A DNA stretch of 8,333 nt from JAQVUB01 sp033809415 (GTDB lineage: Bacteria; Verrucomicrobiota; Lentisphaeria; Oligosphaerales; Oligosphaeraceae): positions 1 through 8,333 of the forward strand of contig JAPXLT010000220.1 in assembly GCA_033809415.1 (NCBI GenBank). Direction: 5' to 3'. The position numbers were made by a program, and so were the translations under genes. The notes under the pieces were generated by a model. It made no database searches. It worked only from the letters and a program-made list of their open reading frames with translations, and had not been told where the DNA came from. How positions within the stretch are numbered: position 1 is the first letter of the stretch; every line of letters begins with the position of its first letter. Shown here piece after piece: positions 1-5,528 of this stretch.

Positions 1-279
1 GGAAAGAACTTTGACCGCCAGAATATCATCCGGAAAAAGTGCCGAAACGGCTTTATAGACGCTGCCCATGCCGCCACCGCCGGCAGGCTCATAGAGAAAA
101 TAGTTGCCAACCTTTTTGGGCACAAAAAGCATCTCCTTGCAGTTGGTGCAAGGCATTAATTGCAGCGGCTGCACATGCTCGAGGGCTATGTTTTTTCTAC
201 AGGCAGGGCAGAGGATTTGCCCTTTTTCCCAAAGTCGCAAAGCTGCAGTCGGATCAGGAATGCTATTCTTTTCGCTCAT
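1..279 (-). CDS. Zinc-ribbon Ser/Thr protein kinase, N-terminal part
   Basis: The 93 codons visible run off the left edge, so only the N-terminus is seen. Residues 24-47 carry two CxxC pairs (C24/C27 and C44/C47), which look like a small zinc ribbon. The kinase domain starts near residue 59. Its glycine-rich ATP loop, GGGGMGSVYKA, is at 67-77, and the ATP-anchoring lysine is K90 in LAVKVL. Both match the Hanks-type (eukaryotic-like) Ser/Thr kinase family. The catalytic HRD and DFG motifs would lie outside the window, so activity cannot be judged. The ATG at 279 is preceded by AGGAG, which overlaps the end of the acyl carrier protein gene, and only 13 nt separate the two genes. It is probably the third gene of a usp-acp-kinase transcript. 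The substrate is unknown. Confidence 0.88.
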   Translation of the reverse strand, partial: MSEKNSIPDPTAALRLWEKGQILCPACRKNIALEHVQPLQLMPCTNCKEMLFVPKKVGNYFLYEPAGGGGMGSVYKAVSALFPDDILAVKVLS

Positions 280-292
280 AGCCAGAGGACTC

Positions 293-553
293 CTATGACT
301 GTTGATGTTGTTTTGAGCGAATCAGGGTTGCCAATGAGGAAACGGTTTTCAGGGCTGCGGCGGTAATATCTGCCGGTTCGAAATGGACGGCAAATATTTC
401 TTCCATGGCCACCACCAGCTCGAGCATTAAAAACGAATCAACCCCGTATTCGGAGAGAAGAGTCTCATTTTGGATCTGCGAGGGTTCCAAATCCAGAAAC
501 AGCCTTTCGACCAGCAACTCTTTGATTTGATCTTCAAGAGTCAATTCAGACAT
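293..553 (-). CDS. Acyl carrier protein (phosphopantetheine-binding)
   Basis: An 86-residue protein, the usual size for an acyl carrier protein. The phosphopantetheine attachment site is Ser40 in EYGVDSFLMLELVVAMEE. Asp39-Ser40 fit the family signature, but Phe41 stands where Leu is usual. Acidic helix-II residues follow (E45, E51, E52), as expected for docking to partner enzymes. No ketosynthase, acyltransferase or adenylation gene is visible beside it, so this is a stand-alone carrier and may not be the fatty-acid synthesis AcpP. The frame is open upstream to a TTG at 571. That TTG would place the GGAGG Shine-Dalgarno (565-569) inside the gene, so the ATG at 553, 11 nt after GGAGG, is preferred. 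It lies 28 nt after the stress protein gene and 13 nt before the kinase. Confidence 0.87.
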   Translation of the reverse strand: MSELTLEDQIKELLVERLFLDLEPSQIQNETLLSEYGVDSFLMLELVVAMEEIFAVHFEPADITAAALKTVSSLATLIRSKQHQQS

Positions 554-564
554 GGGTATTGTAA

Positions 565-569
565 CCTCC
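565..569 (-). promoter_or_regulatory. Shine-Dalgarno that sets the acp start
   Basis: GGAGG on the minus strand, 11 nt before the ATG at 553. The spacing is somewhat long, but no other start fits. The in-frame TTG at 571 overlaps this motif and cannot use it. Confidence 0.65.
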
Positions 570-581
570 AAACAAAACCAA

Positions 582-1040
582 TTATTTCAGCGGGACAACC
601 AGTACCGGACATTTTGCCCTGCTGGCGACCCGTTCAGCAACACTGCCAAAAAAGAAAGCGCGCAAATGACTGCGACCTTGACGCCCGATTACCAGAAGGT
701 CGGCCTGTATGGATTCAGCAAACTCCAGGATTTTCTGATAGTCTCTGCCGATGCGGAATTCGACGCGGAAATCGATGGATTGCGGGACTTGGCTGCGATA
801 TTCGGCATCCACCTTTGCATCGAGGTCACGCTTGGCTTTTTCGTCGGCATTGGTATCTGCATCATAGATATAGGTACGCCAGAACTGGGATTCCGGCTCC
901 GGGATGACATGCAGCAGATACAGGATGCTGCCTGGATAGTGCAACGTGGCATCCAGGGCATAGCTGAAGGCCTGACCGGCATTTTCTGAGAAATCCGTGC
1001 AGCAAAGAATCTTTTTTATCGAGTCAGGGGTAGCAGTCAT
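582..1040 (-). CDS. Universal stress protein (UspA family), ATP-binding type
   Basis: A 152-residue single-domain Usp. The first beta strand and loop, KKILCCTDFSENA (9-21), match the start of the family fold. The nucleotide-binding signature G-2x-G-9x-G-S is complete (G119, G122, G132, S133), and the C-terminal strand CPVLVVP is at 144-150. Usp proteins with this signature bind ATP and act in stress adaptation in the cytoplasm. Usp proteins that lack the signature generally do not bind ATP. The ATG at 1040 follows GGAGG with 6 nt spacing. The frame continues upstream to 1091 but has no better ribosome site there. A TTGACA-type promoter candidate lies about 60-85 nt upstream. The gene appears to lead a transcript with the acyl carrier protein and the kinase. 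Confidence 0.93.
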   Translation of the reverse strand: MTATPDSIKKILCCTDFSENAGQAFSYALDATLHYPGSILYLLHVIPEPESQFWRTYIYDADTNADEKAKRDLDAKVDAEYRSQVPQSIDFRVEFRIGRDYQKILEFAESIQADLLVIGRQGRSHLRAFFFGSVAERVASRAKCPVLVVPLK

Positions 1041-1097
1041 AACCGGCCTCCAGCAGAAATCAAAGCGTGATCCGGGCAAAGCGCCCTGCATATATTA

Positions 1098-1126
1098 ACA
1101 GTATCCCGGCAAACCACTTTTGTCAA
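1098..1126 (-). promoter_or_regulatory. Candidate sigma70-type promoter for usp-acp-kinase
   Basis: On the minus strand there is a perfect -35 box TTGACA (1121-1126), a 17-nt spacer, and a weak -10 box TACTGT (1098-1103) that keeps the key T, A and final T. Transcription would start near 1090, giving a 5' leader of about 50 nt with a small GGGC/GCCC hairpin (about 1074-1086) and then the GGAGG of usp. The -35 match and spacing are good; the -10 matches at only three of six positions. Confidence 0.5.
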
Positions 1127-1182
1127 CTCCCAAAAACAGGTTTTGCACAAGCAGATTCAGATTCAGGGAATTCTTTTTTAAC

Positions 1183-1264
1183 CACGAAAAGCACGAAAGG
1201 ACTTGGCGCAGGCTGACGCCCACAGCCCATTTTTGTCCACGGAAAGCACGGAAAGCGCGGAAAA
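1183..1264. repeat. Two 9-bp tandem arrays of the CACGRAAAG family
   Basis: The first array has two units, CACGAAAAG and CACGAAAGG (1183-1200). After 37 bp the second has three, CACGGAAAG, CACGGAAAG and CGCGGAAAA (1238-1264). Both have a 9-bp period and share the CACGRAA core, so they look like diverged forms of one unit. From memory, similar motifs recur between genes in PVC-group genomes. Confidence 0.7.
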
Positions 1265-1330
1265 TTTTGTAGGGTTGCTGCTTTGACGGATGGGATGGCA
1301 TGCGGATTTGTGATCTGGCCAATTGGTTTC

Positions 1331-1369
1331 TCCGACCGATCGGTCGGATCAGTCGGATCGGTCGGATCG
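1331..1369. repeat. 18-bp perfect palindrome merging into a 9-bp array
   Basis: Positions 1331-1348 form a perfect inverted repeat, TCCGACCGA/TCGGTCGGA. The right arm flows into three tandem 9-bp units at 1343-1369: GTCGGATCA, GTCGGATCG, GTCGGATCG. On the opposite strand the unit reads GATCCGACC. A related 9-bp pair occurs at 3569-3586, so this is a dispersed family within the window. The palindrome could form a hairpin or cruciform, or bind a dimeric protein. Nothing shows which. Confidence 0.75.
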
Positions 1370-1383
1370 GCAATGTTGGAATT

Positions 1384-1482
1384 AGCCCTGAAGGGGCGTG
1401 ACATACCAGCCCAGGGCAACGCCCTGGGTCAGGGATCCCACCATCGGCAAAGCCCTGTAAGGGCGCGACATAATCCCTGGCC
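1384..1482. repeat. Paired-hairpin intergenic element
   Basis: Two near-identical 22-bp blocks (1384-1405 and 1451-1472) begin 67 bp apart. Each has a small hairpin, GCCC-TGAAG-GGGC (1385-1397) or GCCCT-GTA-AGGGC (1452-1464), followed by GYGACATA. Between them is a perfect 8-bp stem, CCCAGGGC-AAC-GCCCTGGG (1410-1428), and a GGGATCCC palindrome (1432-1439). The second block is followed by ATCCCTGGCC, which may be the remnant of another central hairpin. The layout resembles REP-like hairpin repeats spread through many genomes. No coding sense is likely, although a frame on each strand is open across it. Confidence 0.7.
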
Positions 1483-1504
1483 AAAAAAAATCTCAAAAAT
1501 GAGA
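1483..1504 (-). terminator. Weak intrinsic terminator candidate for dctM
   Basis: Read on the minus strand, a 5-bp stem TCTCA/TGAGA with a 4-nt loop (1491-1504) is followed directly by eight T (1490-1483). It lies about 120 nt beyond the dctM stop. The T-tract is good but the stem is short and AT-rich. The GC-rich hairpins just downstream (1385-1464) could also stop or protect the transcript. Confidence 0.4.
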
Positions 1505-1623
1505 AAGAGCTTCAAGGTCAGAAACTTGTGCATCGGTTTTTTGAAAATCTTTCACAAAAAACAAGAAGTCGAGTGATAGTACGAAAATTTTGGTGCTTTT
1601 TCGTGTGGTTCGTGGTTAAAGAA

Positions 1624-2925
1624 TCAGAACATCATTGTCGGTAGCCAGGTGGCCAGTTGCGGGAAAATCATCAGCAGGACGGTTCCGATGATCAGCATTC
1701 CGATAAAGGGCATGCAGCCTTTGAAGACTGTTTGCAGGGAGACATCGCGTATCATGCCGGAGACGACATAGGCGTTGACCCCGACCGGCGGGGAAATGAC
1801 TCCGATCTGGACGACGGCAACGATCATCACCCCGAACCAGATCAGATTGACCTCGAGTGTAGTAAGCACTGGCAGGAAGACGGGTATGGTCATCAGTACC
1901 AGGGCGAGATTATCGACGACTGTTCCAAGCAGGACGAAGGCCAGCAGGATGCTGGCGATGATCATCCAGCCGGGCAGGGGAAGGCCGCTGAGGAAATGGG
2001 CAAGCTCGACCGGCAAACGCGTGACTGCCAGGAAACGGCTGAATGCCAGGGCACCGGCGATGATCATCATGATCATGCAGGAGGTGCGTATCGTCTCGAG
2101 AACCGAGCGTTTCAGCATTTTCCAGGTCAGGCAGCGCCGTGCTATAGCAATGATCAGGCTGCCCAGGGCACCAACCGAGGCTGCTTCGGTTGGGGTGAAC
2201 CAGCCAATAAACATGCCGCCCATGACCGCCAGAAAGAGCAGCAGGGGATCGATTACTCCGAGCAGAGAGCGAAATGCCTCATTCCAAGTCGAGGGTGGTG
2301 CCGGCGGACCGAGTTTGGGGTTGCGCCAGCAGGCCCAGGCAATATACAGGGAAAACAGCAGGGTAAAGAGCAATCCTGGCAGAATCCCGGCCATAAAGAG
2401 TTTGGCGGGGGATTGCTCGGTCATGAACCCATAGACGATAAAGACTACGCTTGGCGGGATCATCATTCCCAGCCCGCCGGCGGCGGCTACTGTGCCGGCG
2501 CCTAATTGCATACTGTAGTTGCGCTTTTTCATCTCTGGCAGTGAGACTGCCGCCATGGTTGCGGCGGTGGCAGGACCTGAGCCGCAGATGGCGCCGAAGG
2601 CTGCGCAGGCGGTGACGGTGGCGATGGCCAGGCCGCCGGGCAGCCGTCCCATCCAGCGGTATGCGGCGTCAAAGAGGCGTTTGCTGATGCCTGAGTGGAA
2701 GCAGACCTGCCCCATGAAGATGAAGAGTGGGATGACGCTGTAGTCGTATTTGCTGAAGGTATCGAGGAAGAGGCTGATGATCATGTGGAAGGCTGCCGGA
2801 AAGTTGATGATCATGGCAAAGCCAAGGACACCAACTATTGCCAGAGAAAAACCAACCGGCATGCTGAGCAGCAGCAGGACAATCAGTAAAATGCATCCGA
2901 TCAGACCGATGGTGAACGTGCTCAT
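1624..2925 (-). CDS. dctM: TRAP transporter large permease subunit DctM
   Basis: A 433-residue hydrophobic protein, the usual length for a TRAP large permease. It forms the transport channel in the inner membrane, driven by an ion gradient together with DctQ and the binding protein. Family blocks visible in order are an N-terminal hydrophobic segment (about 5-42), GSGPATAATM, SLPEMKKRNY, GGLGMMIPPSVVF, WFTPTEAASVG, LLGTVVDNLALVLMTIPV, and near the C-terminus ISPPVGVNAYVV. About a dozen hydrophobic segments are spread over the length. The ATG at 2925 overlaps the dctQ stop in an ATGA arrangement, as is usual in TRAP operons. The frame extends upstream to 3249, but that part lies inside dctQ and shows no TRAP sequence. 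The substrate cannot be read from the permease. Confidence 0.95.
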   Translation of the reverse strand: MSTFTIGLIGCILLIVLLLLSMPVGFSLAIVGVLGFAMIINFPAAFHMIISLFLDTFSKYDYSVIPLFIFMGQVCFHSGISKRLFDAAYRWMGRLPGGLAIATVTACAAFGAICGSGPATAATMAAVSLPEMKKRNYSMQLGAGTVAAAGGLGMMIPPSVVFIVYGFMTEQSPAKLFMAGILPGLLFTLLFSLYIAWACWRNPKLGPPAPPSTWNEAFRSLLGVIDPLLLFLAVMGGMFIGWFTPTEAASVGALGSLIIAIARRCLTWKMLKRSVLETIRTSCMIMMIIAGALAFSRFLAVTRLPVELAHFLSGLPLPGWMIIASILLAFVLLGTVVDNLALVLMTIPVFLPVLTTLEVNLIWFGVMIVAVVQIGVISPPVGVNAYVVSGMIRDVSLQTVFKGCMPFIGMLIIGTVLLMIFPQLATWLPTMMF

Positions 2926-3410
2926 GGGCGTATCATTTCCTTTCCAGGGTGGGCAATATGATAGATTTTGACCAGGATCACCACAGAGAAGGCGACGCCG
3001 GCCAGCCAGTAGACCCAGAACAGCGGAATATTCAAGGTCAGGGTCATGGCATTTTTCTGCAGCATATTGTAACCATATCGGAAACTTTGCCAGGCAAGAA
3101 GGCCAAAAAACAGGATGCCTACGCAACGTGTGCAAGAATCGGCAATGATTTTTCCACGTCGGCTGAAACGTTGGAACAAGAACTCGACGGCAATATGCCC
3201 TTTGACCGCAGTGGTGTAGGGCAATGAAAGAGTGATACAAAGGCAGCATAGAATCTGCACCAGGTCGATCGCACCACGCAAGGCCATGTCAAAGCGGCGC
3301 AGAATAATATCTGTGCCAGTAATGAAAATAACGCCGAGCAGGCAGATGCCGGCAATGCCGGTAAGAAGCCAAACGGAATACGTAACAAATTTCCGGTAGT
3401 AATGCCACAT
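2922..3410 (-). CDS. dctQ: TRAP transporter small permease subunit DctQ
   Basis: A 162-residue membrane protein with four hydrophobic segments, the usual topology for the small TRAP subunit that pairs with DctM. Family signatures are the KGHIAVEFLFQR block in the middle and LNIPLFWVYWL before the last membrane segment. The C-terminus is basic and presumably cytoplasmic. The ATG at 3410 is chosen; a TTG two codons upstream (3416) is possible. The ribosome site is poor: only AAAGAAAA is visible, because a 7-bp tandem array ends about 16 nt before the start. The dctM start overlaps the stop by 4 nt, so those two are probably translationally coupled. The 204-bp repeat-filled spacer from dctP is unusual for such an operon and may alter dctQM expression relative to dctP. 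Confidence 0.92.
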   Translation of the reverse strand: MWHYYRKFVTYSVWLLTGIAGICLLGVIFITGTDIILRRFDMALRGAIDLVQILCCLCITLSLPYTTAVKGHIAVEFLFQRFSRRGKIIADSCTRCVGILFFGLLAWQSFRYGYNMLQKNAMTLTLNIPLFWVYWLAGVAFSVVILVKIYHIAHPGKEMIRP

Positions 3411-3426
3411 GATCAAAGTTTTCTTT

Positions 3427-3499
3427 AGGGTGCAGGGTGCAGGGTGCAGGGTGCAGGGTGCAGGGTGCGGGGTGCGGGGTGCGGGGTGCGGGGTGCAGG
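3427..3499. repeat. 7-bp G-rich minisatellite, ten copies
   Basis: Six AGGGTGC units (3427-3468) are followed by four GGGGTGC units (3469-3496) and a partial AGG. The clean switch from A to G at the first unit position suggests growth by unequal copying of two variant units. The plus strand has at least ten runs of three or more G spaced by 3-4 nt, a strong G-quadruplex pattern. That strand is the template strand for dctQ. The array ends close to the dctQ start. Confidence 0.9.
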
Positions 3500-3511
3500 T
3501 TTAAAAAGTGG

Positions 3512-3530
3512 CGCAACCGTCCCGGTTGTG
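3512..3530. repeat. Small GC-rich hairpin, REP-like
   Basis: CGCAACCG-TCC-CGGTTGTG forms an 8-bp stem with one G-T pair and a 3-nt loop. From memory it resembles hairpins of the form GCACAGGCGTCCCGCCTGTG that recur between genes in Verrucomicrobia and Lentisphaerae. On the minus strand it is followed by CCACTTTTT, so it might weakly terminate transcription between dctP and dctQ. Confidence 0.5.
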
Positions 3531-3568
3531 ATTTCTGTTTACTCTCCCACGCCCGAATGCTCCGTATC

Positions 3569-3586
3569 GTCCGACCCGTCCGACAC
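3569..3586. repeat. 9-bp tandem pair of the TCCGAC family
   Basis: Two units, GTCCGACCC and GTCCGACAC. They match the minus-strand unit GATCCGACC of the array at 1343-1369 at most positions, so one 9-bp family occurs in two separate gaps of this window. Confidence 0.55.
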
Positions 3587-3587
3587 C

Positions 3588-3615
3588 TGCCCCCTGCCCC
3601 CTGCCCCCTGCCCCC
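3588..3615 (-). repeat. GGGGGCA array, G-quadruplex motif at the dctP stop
   Basis: On the minus strand four runs of five G are separated by CA, starting at 3615. The first G of the first run is the last base of the dctP stop codon TAG. This fits the strict quadruplex pattern with very short loops and lies on the coding strand, so the dctP mRNA would carry it. The unit, AGGGGGC in register, differs by one base from AGGGTGC of the array at 3427-3468, which runs on the other strand. Confidence 0.85.
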
Positions 3616-4625
3616 TATTTCGTAAATTGTTCCTGCATGAATTTTAGTGCTTGTTTTCCAGGCAGTCCTTTGCTTTCCAGTTTGGCGGCCCATTCCGCGA
3701 ACATCGGCTCGAAAGCCTTTTTGACCCGGGCATTCTCCTCGACCGGGAAATCATGGAATGATTTGCCCAGTGCCCGGACGAAATTCTCGCCTTCCTCGTC
3801 GGCTTGATCCCAGGCCAGGCCATGTTTCAGTACCCATTCCTGATTGACATCCGTGATGACTTGCTGCAGTTCCGGAGGTAGTTTCCCCCAGGTCTTTTTG
3901 TTCATGACGACAAACATAACGGTGGTATAACCGATGGCCGGGATGCGGATGACATGATCGATGACTTCCCCTTGCTTCCAGCCTTTCAGCGTTTCAATCG
4001 GGCAGAGAGTACCATCGACAACGCCTTTGCGCAGAGCCTCGTAAGCATCCCCTTGGCTCATGCCGACGGGATTGCCGCCCAAAGTTCGGATCATCTGCGC
4101 GGAAAGCCCGGTGCCGCGCAGCGTCATCCCGGAAAATCCGTCAGCCGTACTGATGTTTTTCCGGCTGGCGAGGATTCCGGGCCCATGTGCGTGTGCGAAC
4201 AAAAAGGTCACTTCTTCGAGTTCAGCGGGTTTGAAGAAGCGGATGTAGTTATTGGCGATTTCGGTAGCCTGCGCCCCGTTTTCGTAGCCCCATGGCAGAT
4301 CGAGTCCTTCAATCATCGGGAACATGCCCCGTGAATACGAAAAACAACTCATGCCGATATCCGAAACTCCCCTGACCACACACTCGAAGTTCTCTCCGGC
4401 ACCGGTGAGAACTCCGCCGGAATAAACATCAATGCGGATACGCCCGTCAGTGCGCTTTTTGATTTCATCGGCCCACTGTTCCGCAAGGATCGAGTGAATA
4501 TGCGTCGATGGGAAAAAGACACTGTAGGTCAGCACGAATTCCGGCTTGCGGCCTTTGTCCTGGTTGCAGGCGTAGAAGGTGCAGAGCAGGACTGCCAGCA
4601 GGCATTGGGCAAGTCGTTTCGGCAT
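3615..4625 (-). CDS. dctP: TRAP transporter substrate-binding protein DctP, putative lipoprotein
   Basis: A 336-residue TRAP solute-binding protein. It captures the substrate outside the inner membrane and delivers it to DctQM. The N-terminus has a basic start (MPKR), a hydrophobic stretch (8-18), then Cys20 in FYAC, which resembles a lipobox although Phe at -3 is not ideal. It may therefore be lipid-anchored, not freely periplasmic. Family features include RIRIDVYSGGVLTG (62-75), the carboxylate-binding Arg170 in SGMTLRGTG, QGDAYEALRKGVVDG (191-205), and LPPELQQVI (249-257). The conserved Arg suggests an organic acid or sugar acid. The ATG at 4625 follows AAAGGA at suitable spacing; the frame runs upstream to 4718 but overlaps the isomerase gene. 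It lies 34 nt after the isomerase stop. The stop codon merges with a G-rich array. Confidence 0.94.
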   Translation of the reverse strand: MPKRLAQCLLAVLLCTFYACNQDKGRKPEFVLTYSVFFPSTHIHSILAEQWADEIKKRTDGRIRIDVYSGGVLTGAGENFECVVRGVSDIGMSCFSYSRGMFPMIEGLDLPWGYENGAQATEIANNYIRFFKPAELEEVTFLFAHAHGPGILASRKNISTADGFSGMTLRGTGLSAQMIRTLGGNPVGMSQGDAYEALRKGVVDGTLCPIETLKGWKQGEVIDHVIRIPAIGYTTVMFVVMNKKTWGKLPPELQQVITDVNQEWVLKHGLAWDQADEEGENFVRALGKSFHDFPVEENARVKKAFEPMFAEWAAKLESKGLPGKQALKFMQEQFTK

Positions 4626-4659
4626 GATATATTCCTTTCGAAGTTGGTTCATGCGAGGG

Positions 4660-5514
4660 TCAGATACGCTGGCGCAGGAAGTTGACCGCTGTGCGGATGT
4701 CGGCTTCCGGATTGGCACCGACTTCCCGCTCGATGGTCAGGTATCCCTTGAAACCGACTTCACGGAGAGCCGCAAGATATGCATCCCAATCGACTTTTCC
4801 CTGTCCCAACGGCAGTTCGTTGAACAGTTCACCGATATTTAGCCCCTCGATGCCACCTTCGGCAAAGGAGTTGTAGACCTGCACCGGATCACAGGGCTTG
4901 AGCTGAACCCCATCCTTGGCATGCGTGTGCTTGATGTATTTGCCCAGCGTATGAACTGCCTGCACCGGATCATCATTGACAACCATCACCAGATTGGCGG
5001 GATCGAGATTGACGCCCATGCCGGGACAATCGACTTCATCAAGAAGCCTGGCAAGCACCGTCGCTGTCTCAGGACCAGTCTCGATGGCAAAGGCGACGCC
5101 ATGATCAAAAGCATACTGCCCGATTTCACGGCAGACCAGCAACTGATTCCGGAAAACAGGATCGGAGGAATCAGACGGGACAACCCCAATGTGCGTGGTG
5201 ATCACGGTAGTGCCTAGGTCAACTGCCAAATCGACAATCGCTTTCGAGCGCTTGATCTTGACCGTATTCTCCTCGACCAGCTGAAAACCATGCCCCCCCA
5301 GATCACCGCACAGCGCGGAAATTTCCAGACCGCAATCGGCTACCAGAGCGCGAAAATCCCGGCGTTGTGCAGCAGTCAGGTTTTCGGCACGCATGTCACC
5401 ATCGACGACATAGACCTGAATGCCGTCCGCACCAACCTCTTTCGCTTTGCGGACACCCTCCGGTATTGGCAACCGGAACGAGTCAACCATTACGCCAATC
5501 TTAAAATGCGACAT
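4660..5514 (-). CDS. Sugar phosphate isomerase/epimerase-like TIM-barrel protein
   Basis: A 284-residue protein of the AP-endonuclease-2/xylose-isomerase-like TIM-barrel superfamily. The putative metal-binding residues appear in the expected order: Glu145 in AIETGPE, Asp171 in GVNLDPANL, His198 in KHTHAKDG, and Glu262 in YLTIERE. Members isomerise or epimerise keto sugars, sugar phosphates or inosose-type substrates in the cytoplasm. The exact reaction cannot be assigned from sequence alone. It directly precedes dctPQM (34-nt gap), which suggests it acts on the imported compound or a product of it. The ATG at 5514 follows a perfect AAGGAGG with 6 nt spacing. The frame stays open upstream to 5874 only because the tandem repeats contain no stops, and that part overlaps ftsY, so it is rejected. 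The upstream gap is almost wholly repeats. Confidence 0.9.
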   Translation of the reverse strand: MSHFKIGVMVDSFRLPIPEGVRKAKEVGADGIQVYVVDGDMRAENLTAAQRRDFRALVADCGLEISALCGDLGGHGFQLVEENTVKIKRSKAIVDLAVDLGTTVITTHIGVVPSDSSDPVFRNQLLVCREIGQYAFDHGVAFAIETGPETATVLARLLDEVDCPGMGVNLDPANLVMVVNDDPVQAVHTLGKYIKHTHAKDGVQLKPCDPVQVYNSFAEGGIEGLNIGELFNELPLGQGKVDWDAYLAALREVGFKGYLTIEREVGANPEADIRTAVNFLRQRI

Positions 5515-5528
5515 CGCTTTCCTCCTTA

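Larger units (their letters stand above)
1177..1620. repeat. 444-bp segment bounded by 22-bp inverted repeats
   Basis: The left arm is 1177-1198, TTTAACCACGAA + AAG + CACGAAA. The right arm, read on the minus strand from 1620 to 1599, is TTTAACCACGAA + CCA + CACGAAA. They match at 19 of 22 positions, with all differences in the central triplet. They enclose every other repeat family of this gap except the promoter. No transposase lies inside and no clear target-site duplication flanks it, so calling it a mobile element would be speculative. Two independent insertions of a common dispersed motif in opposite directions would explain it equally well. Confidence 0.6.
1041..1623. other. 583-bp non-coding region, repeat island
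   Basis: This gap between dctM and usp holds no convincing gene on either strand. Open frames here run through tandem repeats or lack a ribosome site. From high to low coordinates it contains the inverted partner of a TTTAACCACGAA repeat, a terminator candidate, a paired-hairpin element, a GTCGGATCG array with a palindrome, a CACGGAAAG array, the second TTTAACCACGAA copy, and the usp promoter candidate. Each is listed separately. Confidence 0.8.

Noticed and set aside
39..366. Short plus-strand frames opposite the kinase start
   Set aside because: The minus-strand kinase N-terminus, with its CxxC pairs, G-loop and Lys, explains this stretch.
1095..1576. Several open frames of 97-133 codons in the repeat island
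   Set aside because: They run through hairpin and 9-bp repeats, have biased low-complexity composition, and lack Shine-Dalgarno sites.
1177..1620. Insertion sequence
   Set aside because: The inverted arms exist, but there is no transposase and no convincing target-site duplication, so it is reported only as a repeat-bounded segment.
1657..2505. Long plus-strand open frame (282 codons) antisense to dctM
   Set aside because: It is very rich in D, H, Q and G, which is the reverse-complement image of a hydrophobic membrane protein; dctM itself is clear.
2926..3249. Upstream extension of the dctM frame
   Set aside because: It lies inside dctQ in another frame and has no TRAP sequence; the ATG at 2925 in the ATGA overlap gives the family length.
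3289..3693. Open frames through the 7-bp arrays between dctP and dctQ, on both strands
   Set aside because: They consist of repeat-derived residues and overlap the true dctP and dctQ ends; no ribosome site is seen.
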